Below are positions 50,822 to 59,487 of a stretch of 59,602 bases of DNA, piece after piece. Within the stretch, counting starts at the first letter, position 1; every line of letters begins with the position of its first letter. Source of the DNA: HGM12587 sp964602445. Lineage in GTDB: Bacteria > Bacillota > Clostridia > Lachnospirales > Lachnospiraceae. The stretch is taken from the NCBI GenBank assembly GCA_964602445.1, contig CAZRQV010000009.1:1-59602 (forward strand), written 5' to 3'. Made by a program: the position numbers and the translations under genes. The notes beneath the pieces are model-generated. The model worked only from the letters and a program-made list of their open reading frames with translations. It made no database searches and was not told the DNA's origin.

Positions 50822-51307
50822 CTACGCAATGATATCTTCAAACACGGCACCGGACACTTTCGCAAGATCTTTCGGTGCAAGGCGGATGGTCGTTCCGATG
50901 CGGCCGCCGCTTACATAAATCTGCTCATAGTCTAATGCAGAGGAATGAATGACCGTCGGAAACTGCTTTTTCATTCCGATCGGGCTGCATCCTCCGCGCA
51001 CATAACCGGTTACTGCGGTCAGATCCTTCAGCGGAAGCATTTCTACGGATTTTTCTCCCACTGCTTTTGCTGCATGTTTTAAATTCACTTCCTCTGCAAT
51101 CGGAATAACAAATGTATAATATTTTCCGCTTTTTCCTTTCATGCAAAGGGTTTTAAAGGACTGTTCCACCGGTGCATTGGTTTTCTCTGCGGTGTGAAGT
51201 CCATCGATAAATTCGTCACACTCATAGGTGATCAATTCATATGGAATCTTATTTCTCTCTAAAATCCTTACTGCATTTGTTTTTAATTCTTTTCCCAAAG
51301 TTTCCAC
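50822..51307 (-). CDS. ybaK: YbaK/EbsC-family Cys-tRNA(Pro) deacylase
   Basis: 161 aa. Hydrolyses Cys-tRNA(Pro) mischarged by ProRS in trans. YbaK fold: TNAVRILERNKIPYELITYECDE, EQSFKTLCMKGKSGKYYTFVIP, the conserved Lys region NLKHAAKAVGEKSVEMLP, TGYVRGGCSPIGMKKQFPTVIH and GGRIGTTIRLAPKDL. The start is ambiguous: GTG 51307 has little spacing to a ribosome binding site, while TTG 51298 (nine bases in) has AGAGGTGG at a good distance. Stands alone. Confidence 0.93.
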   Translation of the reverse strand: METLGKELKTNAVRILERNKIPYELITYECDEFIDGLHTAEKTNAPVEQSFKTLCMKGKSGKYYTFVIPIAEEVNLKHAAKAVGEKSVEMLPLKDLTAVTGYVRGGCSPIGMKKQFPTVIHSSALDYEQIYVSGGRIGTTIRLAPKDLAKVSGAVFEDIIA

Positions 51308-51465
51308 CTCTTTACTGCTGTGCTTCTGAATTTCCGGAACGGGCTGCGCCCCTTCTTACATCTTCCCGAAGCAGCCGATAAGCCGCAGCTGCCAAAGTTT
51401 TCTATAGAAAATATAATATCAGAAATACTTCTTTGCGCAACCACCTTTTTAAATCGTTAAATTTC

Positions 51466-51837
51466 TTAATCGATCAATTCTTCTGTCAGACGGAGAATTT
51501 CTGAGGCAATCTTATCGTGTTCTTTTTTCAAAGTTTTTTGATATACCGGATATGCATAAACCGCAATGCCGATTCCTAAAATTCCGATGATGATTCCCGG
51601 AAGAAACCACTGTTCTGCCCAGACCATGGTACAGCACATGCCGATTCCCAAAAATAAAGTTCCTGTGATTCCCCAGATCAACGAATACTTGGTCGCTTTG
51701 TTTGATGCTGCCCCATCTAATTTTCTGATCTGATCCATCTTAGTTTCTTCCTTTGGAAGATATTTTTCCCGAATTGCTTTTAATTCTTCCTGTTCTTTTG
51801 CTGAATACGTATATTGAAATTTGTTTTCTTTACTCAT
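51466..51837 (-). CDS. Small two-helix membrane protein of unknown function
   Basis: 123 aa. A charged N-terminal helix (about 10-50: SAKEQEELKAIREKYLPKEETKMDQIRKLDGAASNKATK) precedes two membrane helices (about 51-70 and 76-97) and a charged C-terminal helix. Family not recognised. It begins 24 nt after the histidine kinase gene on the same strand with AAAGGAA before the ATG, so it is probably the third gene of the two-component operon. It may be a cofactor or target of that system. Confidence 0.75.
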   Translation of the reverse strand: MSKENKFQYTYSAKEQEELKAIREKYLPKEETKMDQIRKLDGAASNKATKYSLIWGITGTLFLGIGMCCTMVWAEQWFLPGIIIGILGIGIAVYAYPVYQKTLKKEHDKIASEILRLTEELID

Positions 51838-51861
51838 ATAAAATTCCTTTCTGTTCTTCTA

Positions 51862-52941
51862 TTATTTTGATAAGTTTTTACGGATCTTTACCGTAAATGT
51901 ACTGCCTTCGCCGAGCGCAGAATCTACCTGAATCTCTCCATGCAAAATATCGACGACCCGCTTGACCAATGCAAGCCCCAAACCATTTCCCTGTACAGAA
52001 TGAGACGTATCTCCCTGATAAAATTTTTCAAAAATATGTTTTCCGATCTCAGGACTGATCCCGCAGCCCGTATCCTGTACCTGAATGACTGCATACTCAT
52101 TTTCTGAATACATCCGTACCCACACATTACCGTGTTCCGGTGTGAATTTAAATGCATTGGAAAACAGGTTGTTCCACACCAGTGACAAAAGTTCTCTGTC
52201 TGCTTCCACATAAATGTCTTCTTCCAGTTCCGTTTCCAGAGAGATCTTTCGTTTTTCCCAGACTGCTTCATAATTCAGAAGACATTCTGCCAGCTGTTCT
52301 CCCAGAAGAAATCTCACCGATTCCGGATAAATCTTCTGATTTTCCAAACGGTTCAATTTCAAAATATTGGTCATCATATCCGCCAGACGCTTGGATCCTT
52401 CTTCAATATTTTTTGCATATTCCATTCGTTTTTCTTCCGGAAGATCCGGTGTCTGCAGCAGTGCGGCATAATTCTGCATCACAGCCAGCGGTGTCTTTAA
52501 CTCGTGAGAAACATTGGCAATGAAATCCGTTCTCAGCGTTTCCACACTGGAAAGCTCTTCTGCCAGCTGATTAAAACAGGCAACAATCTCATCAAAATAC
52601 TCCTCACTCCAAACACCGGGTGTTTCTACGCGCACCTGAAAATCCCCTTCCACCAGCTTTTTTGCCGCTGCGCCTATGTGCTTTGCTGCCCGTTCCACCG
52701 TCAGTTTTCTTCGAATCAGGTCAATGACGATAAATACAACGGTCAGAAATAACACATTTCCCAAAGTCAGTTTAGCCGCAGTACTGAGATTCTCTCCATT
52801 TAATTCAATATGCAGCGTATCTGCCAACGCTGAAACAAACAGTGAGGTCGTACAACTGACAAAAAAAGCTGCCAGCAGAAAAAAGATCAGGTAACGGCGG
52901 AAGATCCGCAAATATTTTTCATAACGGCATTCTTTTCTCAT
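51862..52941 (-). CDS. Membrane sensor histidine kinase (second system)
   Basis: 359 aa. TM1 (about 17-39), an extracytoplasmic loop of only about 20 residues, TM2 (about 58-76), HAMP (about 78-132), HisKA with H146 in FIANVSHELKTPLAVMQNY, and HATPase boxes NNLFSNAFKF, VQDTGCGI, FEKFYQGD and GNGLGLALVKRV. The minimal loop suggests envelope or membrane-stress sensing. The start overlaps the regulator stop by 4 nt. Confidence 0.93.
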   Translation of the reverse strand: MRKECRYEKYLRIFRRYLIFFLLAAFFVSCTTSLFVSALADTLHIELNGENLSTAAKLTLGNVLFLTVVFIVIDLIRRKLTVERAAKHIGAAAKKLVEGDFQVRVETPGVWSEEYFDEIVACFNQLAEELSSVETLRTDFIANVSHELKTPLAVMQNYAALLQTPDLPEEKRMEYAKNIEEGSKRLADMMTNILKLNRLENQKIYPESVRFLLGEQLAECLLNYEAVWEKRKISLETELEEDIYVEADRELLSLVWNNLFSNAFKFTPEHGNVWVRMYSENEYAVIQVQDTGCGISPEIGKHIFEKFYQGDTSHSVQGNGLGLALVKRVVDILHGEIQVDSALGEGSTFTVKIRKNLSK

Positions 52942-53609
52942 TTCAGCACCGCCTTATATCCCAGTCCATGTACCGTCTTTAATTCAAACTCATCGCAGGC
53001 CGCCAGCTTTCCGCGAAGTTTTGTCATATAAACATCTACGGCACGAGGTGCGGTCTCCGTATCTGCATCCCAGAATTCCTCCATCAACTGCTGACGGGTA
53101 AACGTCTTTTTCGGATAGGAAAGCAATTTATAAAGAATCTGGAATTCTCTGATGGTCATAGGAATCGGCTCTCCCTGAAATTCCGCAGAATATTCTTCCA
53201 TGTCCATGGTAAATTTTCCGATCACTAATTTCCGACTGGCTGCAATCCCGGCTCTGCGCAGCAACGCACCGATCCGCAGCAGCAGTTCCTCAAAATCAAC
53301 GGGTTTTACCATATAGTCATCAATGCCGATGCGAAATCCTTTTTGTTTGGAACCAATATCATCTTTGGCTGTCATAAAAAGAATGGGAATTTCCGCATTT
53401 ATCTCTCTTACTGTTTTCGCAAATTCAAACCCATCGATGTCCGGCATCATAATGTCTGAAATGATCAGATCAAAGACATTCTCATACATGGCATCATAGG
53501 CTGATTCTGCATTCAGACAGCCTGTGACCGTATATCCGCTGCTGTTTAAAAAACTGCACACTGCATGATTTAATTCTTTTTCATCTTCTACAACTAATAT
53601 CTGAAACAT
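52938..53609 (-). CDS. OmpR/PhoB-family response regulator (second system)
   Basis: 223 aa. Receiver with VEDE, phospho-acceptor D52 in LIISDIMMPDIDG, LFMTAKDD and MVKPVDFEELL. The C-terminal winged helix has EFQILYKLLSYPKKTFTRQQLMEEFW and VDVYMTKLRGKL. First gene of regulator-kinase-membrane protein. The 300 nt upstream (53610-53910) hold a terminator for the next operon and nothing else recognisable. Confidence 0.93.
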   Translation of the reverse strand: MFQILVVEDEKELNHAVCSFLNSSGYTVTGCLNAESAYDAMYENVFDLIISDIMMPDIDGFEFAKTVREINAEIPILFMTAKDDIGSKQKGFRIGIDDYMVKPVDFEELLLRIGALLRRAGIAASRKLVIGKFTMDMEEYSAEFQGEPIPMTIREFQILYKLLSYPKKTFTRQQLMEEFWDADTETAPRAVDVYMTKLRGKLAACDEFELKTVHGLGYKAVLK

Positions 53610-53742
53610 GTATTTCTCCTGTTTTTCATAAAATCGTCATTTCATCACGCTTGCTGACGTCATTGTAACACGAAAATGTTTCTGTTTTGTTTCTATCCCC
53701 GGAAATAAACATATCAAATTGTTTTTAACAGTATAGAAAATG

Positions 53743-53770
53743 CAAAACGGACAGCTGCTGCACTGTCCGT
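53743..53770 (-). terminator. Terminator after the aldo/keto reductase gene
   Basis: Minus-strand ACGGACAG-TGCAGCAG-CTGTCCGT followed by TTTTGCATTTT, about 140 nt past the reductase stop. Confidence 0.75.
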
Positions 53771-53910
53771 CAATTGTTTTAAAAAGTCCCATTTTTCGAA
53801 TCCTCCTGTGCTTTGATGATAGCAGAAGGATATCAGAGAGTTGTTTCAGAGTCTTTTGAAAAATGTTTCTGAAATGTTTTTATCCTTTCCTAAAGGATAT
53901 CAGAATCAAA

Positions 53911-54858
53911 TTACACCATCTTTCCGATTCCATTCTCAAAAATCCACTTGCGCAGAGTATAACCTTTGAGCGTTTCTGCGGACACAAGGTGCTCGATTTC
54001 AGCCACGGTGGTTTCATCTAATTTTGTTCCGATTGCTTTCATCGAACTTACGAAATGTTCCGATTTGGTCGTTCCAATCAAGGACAACACATGATCATAT
54101 TTTGCCTGTGTCCATGCCAAAGCAAGTTCGCTCATGGTAAGTCCCTGTCTTTGTGCAATGTCAGAAAATGTATTCAAAATCTGCAGATTATGTTCCTGGT
54201 TCAAAGGGGACAGAATCTCTCTTGATCTCATCGGATTGCTCATTCCTCCCTTGATCGCTTTTTCTGTCAGAATACCGTGTCCCACTGCACCATAAGCTAC
54301 TACCTGTACTCCCAGCTCTTTTGCCGCAGGAATCAATTCCGTTTCCACTTCCCGACTAAGCAGAGAATATTCTACCTCAACACTGTGAACCGGATGAATC
54401 TTTTGCGCCCTTCTCAGCGTATCTGCATTGACCTCAGACAGTCCGATATTTTTGATCAATCCTTCTTCTTTTAATTTTACCAATTCTTCCATGACCGCTT
54501 CCACCGGAATGGTCACATCCTGTCTGGCCGGCTGATAAAGATCCACATAAGAAAGCCCCATCTTATCCAGTGCAGCTTCCAGCTGCGGCCGGATATGTTC
54601 CGGTCGGACGTCCAGCGTTGTTCCAGTCGGACCAAATGTTACCCCAAATTTCAGTGAAACAAAGTAATCTTCTCTCGCAAACTCTTTCACTGCCTCTCCT
54701 AATACTACCTGCGATTCCCCTCTTTGATAAAAATCGCCGGTATTAAAGATCGAAATTCCTTGTTCCATTGCTGTTTTGATCGTCTGGATCGAACTTTCTT
54801 TGTTACCAAAATTCATCCCCATCGTTCCAAGTGCCAGTTTTCCTATACCGTTGTTCAT
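53911..54858 (-). CDS. Aldo/keto reductase
   Basis: 315 aa, NADPH-dependent AKR barrel. LALGTMGMNFGNKESSIQTIKTAMEQGISIFNTGDFYQRGESQVVLGEA carries catalytic Asp and Tyr; YFVSLKFG has the Lys. The usual His (QHR) is replaced: VDLYQPARQDVTIPVEAVMEELVKLKEEGLIKNIGLSEV. The PAR form is found in a known AKR subgroup, so it need not mean inactivity. The cofactor end is LSLIGTTKSEH. Substrate unknown. The traX-like gene lies 11 nt upstream, so the two are co-transcribed. Confidence 0.9.
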   Translation of the reverse strand: MNNGIGKLALGTMGMNFGNKESSIQTIKTAMEQGISIFNTGDFYQRGESQVVLGEAVKEFAREDYFVSLKFGVTFGPTGTTLDVRPEHIRPQLEAALDKMGLSYVDLYQPARQDVTIPVEAVMEELVKLKEEGLIKNIGLSEVNADTLRRAQKIHPVHSVEVEYSLLSREVETELIPAAKELGVQVVAYGAVGHGILTEKAIKGGMSNPMRSREILSPLNQEHNLQILNTFSDIAQRQGLTMSELALAWTQAKYDHVLSLIGTTKSEHFVSSMKAIGTKLDETTVAEIEHLVSAETLKGYTLRKWIFENGIGKMV

Positions 54859-54869
54859 ACGCGTCCTCC

Positions 54870-55544
54870 TTAACCTATCATCCTGTCAATGACGTAGATC
54901 ACACACAAATGTGCAGGATAATAAAAATAAAATAGATTTTTTAATCTAAATTTTCCTCTTTGATCATTATAGCTTCCGACCAATGGAACTGCCAGCAGGC
55001 AAAACCATTGAATCCCTCCATAAAAAACAGACAGTGCGACCAATCCCAAAGCAAAAACGATCAGTCTTTGCTTCCTACTCTTTGCAAAATAGCAGCCCAC
55101 CGGAATCAAAATCCCTACGATATTATAATCAATCCCATAATCTGTCTGATGCAAAATCTCCGGCAGTCTCAGACATAAGAATGCGATTACAAATACAACA
55201 CCGATCACACAGATCCAATCTCTTATTTTCTGTTCTTTTTTCGCCCGTTCCAAAGCATAAATAAGCAGGATTGCCAATGTAAACGAGATAAAAACAGATT
55301 GATACAAGGATCTGCTTACCGCAAACAGCACCAGCTGCATCCCGATTCCCATCAGTGCGATTTTTTGTAAATATTTCAACTGACTGCGGGTATACCGACA
55401 GCCTTCTGCGATCATAAATGCAAAAATAGGAAATGCAATCCTTCCGATGATCCGCATCCATGAAACCTCCGGAAACAACAGCAATCCCGCATGATCGATG
55501 GTCATCGCAACCAGTGCGATTCCTTTTAAAGTATTGGCAGACAT
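54870..55544 (-). CDS. traX: TraX-family membrane protein
   Basis: 224 aa with seven or eight membrane helices. Family motifs are NTLKGIALVAMTIDHAGLLLFPEVSWMRIIGRIAFPIFAFMIAEGCRYTRS at the N-terminus and FYFYYPAHLCVIYVI at the end. TraX of F plasmids acetylates pilin; chromosomal relatives in Firmicutes are thought to be membrane acyltransferases with unknown acceptors. Nothing here suggests a conjugative element. It is the first gene of a two-gene unit with the aldo/keto reductase and is divergent from the OB-fold and amidohydrolase genes across a strong dyad. Confidence 0.88.
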   Translation of the reverse strand: MSANTLKGIALVAMTIDHAGLLLFPEVSWMRIIGRIAFPIFAFMIAEGCRYTRSQLKYLQKIALMGIGMQLVLFAVSRSLYQSVFISFTLAILLIYALERAKKEQKIRDWICVIGVVFVIAFLCLRLPEILHQTDYGIDYNIVGILIPVGCYFAKSRKQRLIVFALGLVALSVFYGGIQWFCLLAVPLVGSYNDQRGKFRLKNLFYFYYPAHLCVIYVIDRMIG

Positions 55545-55621
55545 GATTCTTTCCCTCTCTGTAAACTACATCGGTAATCGGATTAAAATCCACACTCTAT
55601 TCTTGTTTTATTCTTGCAAAT

Positions 55622-55707
55622 AGATAGTTTCCTATATATTATTGTAACATAGGAAACTATCTTTTGAATAGTAAAAGAGTATTTTCCAATCTGTTTCCTA
55701 TTAGGAA
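55622..55707. promoter_or_regulatory. Divergent operator region with TTTCCTAT half-sites
   Basis: A perfect 14-bp inverted repeat AGATAGTTTCCTAT (55622-55635) / ATAGGAAACTATCT (55649-55662), and a second palindrome TTCCTATTAGGAA (55695-55707) built from the same core. It lies between traX and the OB-fold gene, spaced like two operators over divergent promoters. No regulator gene is adjacent. Confidence 0.7.
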
Positions 55708-55750
55708 TTTACCAAATCAAATACCATAAGAAAGGTCAGGAGACACTACC

Positions 55751-56164
55751 ATGAAAGACGAAACACTTAAATTTTATCCGAAGCATCCTTCGACTTTAAA
55801 AACATTCAAAATCGAAACTACGGCTATGCCGATCTTAGCACAGACTGCTCCGATCCACGCCAAACAGCTCTTCGATGAATTTTCTGCGGATGCAGACAGC
55901 TTTTTCCAAAATTATGTAGATAAACGCTTTGAAATTACCGGCGTTGCCAAAAAAATAGGCCCGGACGTTCACAACAAACCATCGATTGAAATTTCTGACA
56001 GCACTGACGGACAGACCTATGCTCTGGTAATCTTTCCAACAGATTATCATTATGACAAAGTACAGGCAGGAGATACTGTCACTGTCCGTGCCAATTATCT
56101 TGTTATGAGCAACCTTTTCGGTACTGTTATGAAATTCAGTGAATTACTTTCTGTCGTAAAATAA
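55751..56164 (+). CDS. Small OB-fold protein (tRNA_anti-like)
   Basis: 137 aa, no signal peptide. Residues about 35-137 read KQLFDEFSADADSFFQNYVDKRFEITGVAKKIGPDVHNKPSIEISDSTDGQTYALVIFPTDYHYDKVQAGDTVTVRANYLVMSNLFG, in the style of the tRNA_anti-like OB-fold family, which often follows a conserved Tyr/Phe and a KRFEITG strand. Function unknown. AGGTCAGGAG lies upstream of the ATG. First of three plus-strand genes; two amidohydrolases follow after 70 nt. The family call is moderate. Confidence 0.65.
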   Translation: MKDETLKFYPKHPSTLKTFKIETTAMPILAQTAPIHAKQLFDEFSADADSFFQNYVDKRFEITGVAKKIGPDVHNKPSIEISDSTDGQTYALVIFPTDYHYDKVQAGDTVTVRANYLVMSNLFGTVMKFSELLSVVK

Positions 56165-56234
56165 ATTTTAAAACTTAACGTGTTCTGCAATCTGTACCGA
56201 TCCATCGGGCAGCTGCAGATCCTGAGGTCATATC

Positions 56235-57224
56235 ATGAATCAACAAGAAAATTTCGTATTAAATTATCCGCTCTTCGATGGAGCGCACCTTATGGAAAAT
56301 GCATCTGTAGTCATCGAAAACGGCAGAATTGCCTCTGTCAAGGAAACCGCATCCACTGATTCCGGCCATTTTCTCATGCCGGGACTTATCGATGCCCATA
56401 CCCATATCAATTCTCCGGAACAGATCCGTTCCATGCTGGCAAACGGAGTCACTGCTGCCTGTGACGTTGCAGCATCCGCTTCACTGATCGAACATTCCAA
56501 ACCATTTACGATCGTTTCGTCAGCGGGAATGTCCATGGGAACATTCAGCGGAAAGGCTTATGTCAAAAGAGCGATCATTTGCGGTGCCGCATACATCAAA
56601 GTACTGCTCATGGAACCGAACCTGATGCCTAAAACTGTCTTAAAAAGTATCTGCCAGACTGCTCATAAACACCATCTGAAAACAGCAGTTCATGCAGTTT
56701 CTGTAAAAGCAGTACAAATGGCTGTTGACTGCGGAGCCGACATCCTGATCCATGTTCCTTTGAAAGAAGCATTTCCAGAGGAACTTGCAAAAACCATTGC
56801 TCAAAAGGGAATCACCGTCGCTCCAACCCTTGTCATGATGAAAACCTTTTCCACCAGTCATCGAAACGGATATCAGCCGGAGCATTTCCCAAATGCACTG
56901 CAGGCTGTCCGCCTGCTGCACCAATGCGGGGTAACCATTCTCGCCGCTACCGATGCAAATGACGGTTCTTTTTCTCTGGCCGTACCGTATGGCCCTTCCC
57001 TGCATCAGGAACTGGAACTTCTGGTTCAGGCCGGCATGACACCGACAGAAGTTCTTGCCAGTGTTACCGGAAACACTGCCAAAACTTTCGGCAATCAGGA
57101 AATCGGCAGGATTGCCGTCGGTCAAAAAGCTACTTTATTATTGATTGAGGGAAGACCGGATAAAAATATTACAGATACAAAAAATATAAAACAGATATGG
57201 ATCGACGGACAGCCGATCTTATGA
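56235..57224 (+). CDS. Amidohydrolase (imidazolonepropionase-like)
   Basis: 329 aa, metal-dependent amidohydrolase. The metal site is LMPGLIDAHTHINSPEQI (HxH), the Lys in AAYIKVLLMEP, His in KTAVHAVSVKAV and ILIHVPLKEAF, and Asp in ILAATDAND. The terminal beta domain is NQEIGRIAVGQKATLLLIEGRPDKNITDTKNIKQIWIDG. Shorter than dipeptidase-like relatives (about 400 aa). Substrate unknown, probably a cyclic or linear amide. The next amidohydrolase gene starts 8 nt after its stop. Confidence 0.88.
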   Translation: MNQQENFVLNYPLFDGAHLMENASVVIENGRIASVKETASTDSGHFLMPGLIDAHTHINSPEQIRSMLANGVTAACDVAASASLIEHSKPFTIVSSAGMSMGTFSGKAYVKRAIICGAAYIKVLLMEPNLMPKTVLKSICQTAHKHHLKTAVHAVSVKAVQMAVDCGADILIHVPLKEAFPEELAKTIAQKGITVAPTLVMMKTFSTSHRNGYQPEHFPNALQAVRLLHQCGVTILAATDANDGSFSLAVPYGPSLHQELELLVQAGMTPTEVLASVTGNTAKTFGNQEIGRIAVGQKATLLLIEGRPDKNITDTKNIKQIWIDGQPIL

Positions 57225-57232
57225 GGGAACCT

Positions 57233-58225
57233 ATGAAGATTATTACAATTGAAGAACATCTGGCAGGTGCACCTATCAATATGCACCTTGCAAAATACGC
57301 CGCAAAAGATGCACCTTATACCGCAATGGCTCATGTTGCGGGACGTCCTTATGAAGCAGATCCGGAACTTTTTGGAGATCTGGACAAACGACGGATTGAA
57401 GATATGGATCAGTATGGAATCACAAAACAGATTCTCTCCTGTCCTTCCAAATCCCAGCTGCTTCCTTCCAAAGAGGCACCGGGAATCGTAAGCGAAACCA
57501 ATGATTACATCGCAGAAACAGTCAAAAAACACCCTGACCGCTACGGAGCTTTTGCTCTTCTTCCATGGTCAGCACCAAACGAAGCCGTAAAAGAAGCAGA
57601 ACGAATCAAACAGATGGGATTTCAAGGCATTCTTTTGGCCGGAAGAGCCTCCGGTGAAAATGCATTCTTAGATGACCGTCAGTTTGTTCCAATCCTGGAA
57701 GCCTGTGAAGCACTGCAGCTTCCGATCTATGTTCATCCGGGAGCACCGCTGAAATCAGTCCAAGAGCCTTATTACGGCGGTCTCGGTGAAGAAGTCAGTG
57801 CACGCTTATCCCTGCATGGATGGGGCTGGCACAACGAGGCCGGAATTCAGGTACTGCGTACCATTCTCGCCGGACGTTTTGATCAATTTCCGAAACTGCA
57901 GCTGATCTCCGGACACTGGGGCGAAATGCTCCCATTTTTCCTTTCCCGTCTGGATCAGTCTATGCCGCAGAATGTTACCAAACTGGAACGGACTGTCACC
58001 GAAACCTTCCGTGAAAATGTCTATGTAACACCAAGCGGTATTTTTGACTATCCGCAGCTGAAATTCTGTGTCGAAGTTTTAGGCGCAGATCGAATCATTC
58101 ATTCTGTGGACTGTCCGTTCATTAGTAACGAAGGAGCAAAACCATTCATCGAAAATGCACCGATCCTTCCGGAAGAAAAAGAACTGATCGCATATAAAAA
58201 TGCAGAAACACTCTTTCATTTCTGA
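57233..58225 (+). CDS. Amidohydrolase_2 family protein (ACMSD/gamma-resorcylate decarboxylase-like)
   Basis: 330 aa from ATG 57233 (GAGGG upstream; the longer frame from 57197 overlaps the previous gene). The N-terminal metal Glu-x-His appears as IITIEEHLAGAP. Other blocks are PDRYGAFALLPWSAPNEAVKEAERIKQMGFQGILL, LPIYVHPGAPL with a metal His, LISGHWGEMLPFFLSRLDQSM, NVYVTPSGIFDYPQLKF and IIHSVDCPFISNEGAKPFIEN with the metal Asp. The family holds non-oxidative decarboxylases and hydrolases of aromatic acids. It is co-transcribed with the preceding amidohydrolase, so the two may act in sequence. Confidence 0.9.
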   Translation: MKIITIEEHLAGAPINMHLAKYAAKDAPYTAMAHVAGRPYEADPELFGDLDKRRIEDMDQYGITKQILSCPSKSQLLPSKEAPGIVSETNDYIAETVKKHPDRYGAFALLPWSAPNEAVKEAERIKQMGFQGILLAGRASGENAFLDDRQFVPILEACEALQLPIYVHPGAPLKSVQEPYYGGLGEEVSARLSLHGWGWHNEAGIQVLRTILAGRFDQFPKLQLISGHWGEMLPFFLSRLDQSMPQNVTKLERTVTETFRENVYVTPSGIFDYPQLKFCVEVLGADRIIHSVDCPFISNEGAKPFIENAPILPEEKELIAYKNAETLFHF

Positions 58226-58234
58226 TGTTTCTCC

Positions 58235-58274
58235 AAAAAACGCTCTCATGCTGCAAGGCACGAGAGCGTTTTTC
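58235..58274 (+). terminator. Terminator after the amidohydrolase genes
   Basis: AAAAAACGCTCTC / GAGAGCGTTTTT stem with a 14-nt loop, T-run both ways; it may also serve the convergent ferredoxin gene. Confidence 0.85.
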
Positions 58275-58318
58275 AACTGTTTCTTTCGAAACAACATCCT
58301 GATTTTATTATAAAAATT

Positions 58319-59425
58319 TTACACACGGATCAGCTCATAGCTGTCTTCCCCTAAACCGATCTTTTTGCCGTGTGTAATCTGTGTACGCCAATTGGTATGT
58401 GGGAAAGAACCGGTCAGGTTGTCCAGATCCGGTCGATTTGCCTGATCCAGTTTAGATCCCGGAACTACCGGCTGTGCATTGACTGCATCTGCGCAAGCCA
58501 GATCCAGCGCTACCGGATCAAAGCTGGCAAACATACCTACATCCGGAACGATCGGAAGATCATTTTCCGCATGACAGTCACAATACGGGCTGACATCCAG
58601 AACCATATTGATATGGAAGTTCGGTCTTCCGTCTACCACTGCCTTCGCATACTCTGCAATCTTGAAGTTCAGAACTTTGGTTGCCTCCTGATTGTCATGA
58701 TAAATCGCTTCCACCGGACAGACATCAACACAGCGGCCGCAGCCCATGCAGTTGCTCCAGTTGATCTTCATCACGCCGTCATCCTGCATTTGAGGACCGT
58801 TGTGTGCACAGTTTTTCGCACATTCTCCGCAGCCAACACATTTCTCCGGATTAACCATCGGTCTTCCATCAGAATGCATTTCCCGCTTTCCTTCATTGGA
58901 ACCGGAACCCATTCCCAGATTCTTCAAAGCACCGCCGAAGCCAGCCTCTTCGTGACCTTTGAAGTGATTCAGAGAAATCACAATATCCGCATCCATAATG
59001 GCACGTCCGATCTTCGCTTTTTCCACATATTCACCGCCGACAACCGGAACTTCCACATCATCGGTACCTTTCAGACCGTCTGCAATGATCACATGACATC
59101 CGGTAGACATCGGTGTAAAGCCGTTCAAATACGCAGTTTCCAGATGATCCAGTGCATTCTTTCTGGAACCTACATACATGGTATTGGCATCTGTCAGGAA
59201 TGGTTTTCCACCCAGATCTTTTACCAGATCCACCACTACTTTCGCATAATTCGGTCTTAAATAGGCCAGATTACCAAGCTCACCAAAGTGAATCTTGATC
59301 GCAACAAATTTTCCCTCAAAATCAATCTCACCCATACCGGCACTCATACAGAGTCTTGCCAGCTTCTGGGGCAGTGTCTCATAATTTCGGACACAAAAGT
59401 CGGTAAAATAAACTTTAGACGACAT
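58319..59425 (-). CDS. DUF362 protein with two 4Fe-4S clusters
   Basis: 368 aa from ATG 59425 (GGGAGG upstream). N-terminal DUF362 domain (about 1-185): KVYFTDFCVRNYETLPQKL, FVAIKIHFGELGNLAYLRPNY, PFLTDANTMYVGSRKNALDHLETA, VISLNHFKGHEEAGFGGALKNLGMG. The ferredoxin part (about 195-250) has PEKCVGCGECAKNCAHNG and NWSNCMGCGRCVDVCPVEAI, eight cysteines for two clusters. The C-terminal DUF362 part continues HINMVLDVSPYCDCHAENDLPIVPDVGMFASFDPVALDLACADAV. An iron-sulfur redox protein common in anaerobes; substrate unproven. Monocistronic. Confidence 0.92.
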   Translation of the reverse strand: MSSKVYFTDFCVRNYETLPQKLARLCMSAGMGEIDFEGKFVAIKIHFGELGNLAYLRPNYAKVVVDLVKDLGGKPFLTDANTMYVGSRKNALDHLETAYLNGFTPMSTGCHVIIADGLKGTDDVEVPVVGGEYVEKAKIGRAIMDADIVISLNHFKGHEEAGFGGALKNLGMGSGSNEGKREMHSDGRPMVNPEKCVGCGECAKNCAHNGPQMQDDGVMKINWSNCMGCGRCVDVCPVEAIYHDNQEATKVLNFKIAEYAKAVVDGRPNFHINMVLDVSPYCDCHAENDLPIVPDVGMFASFDPVALDLACADAVNAQPVVPGSKLDQANRPDLDNLTGSFPHTNWRTQITHGKKIGLGEDSYELIRV

Positions 59426-59458
59426 AGTATACCTCCCTAGCAATCATATTTACTTTTA

Positions 59459-59487
59459 AGTCTAGTGATAATCGATTCTGCTGTCAA
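59459..59487 (-). promoter_or_regulatory. Promoter of the DUF362 ferredoxin gene
   Basis: Minus-strand TTGACA and TAGACT with 17-nt spacing. The remaining bases to the window end (59488-59602) hold a second TTGACA but no visible gene. Confidence 0.65.

Noticed and set aside
53911..54858. Aldo/keto reductase as inactive because the catalytic His is missing
   Set aside because: The replacement LYQPAR is typical of a recognised AKR subgroup, so loss of activity is not implied.
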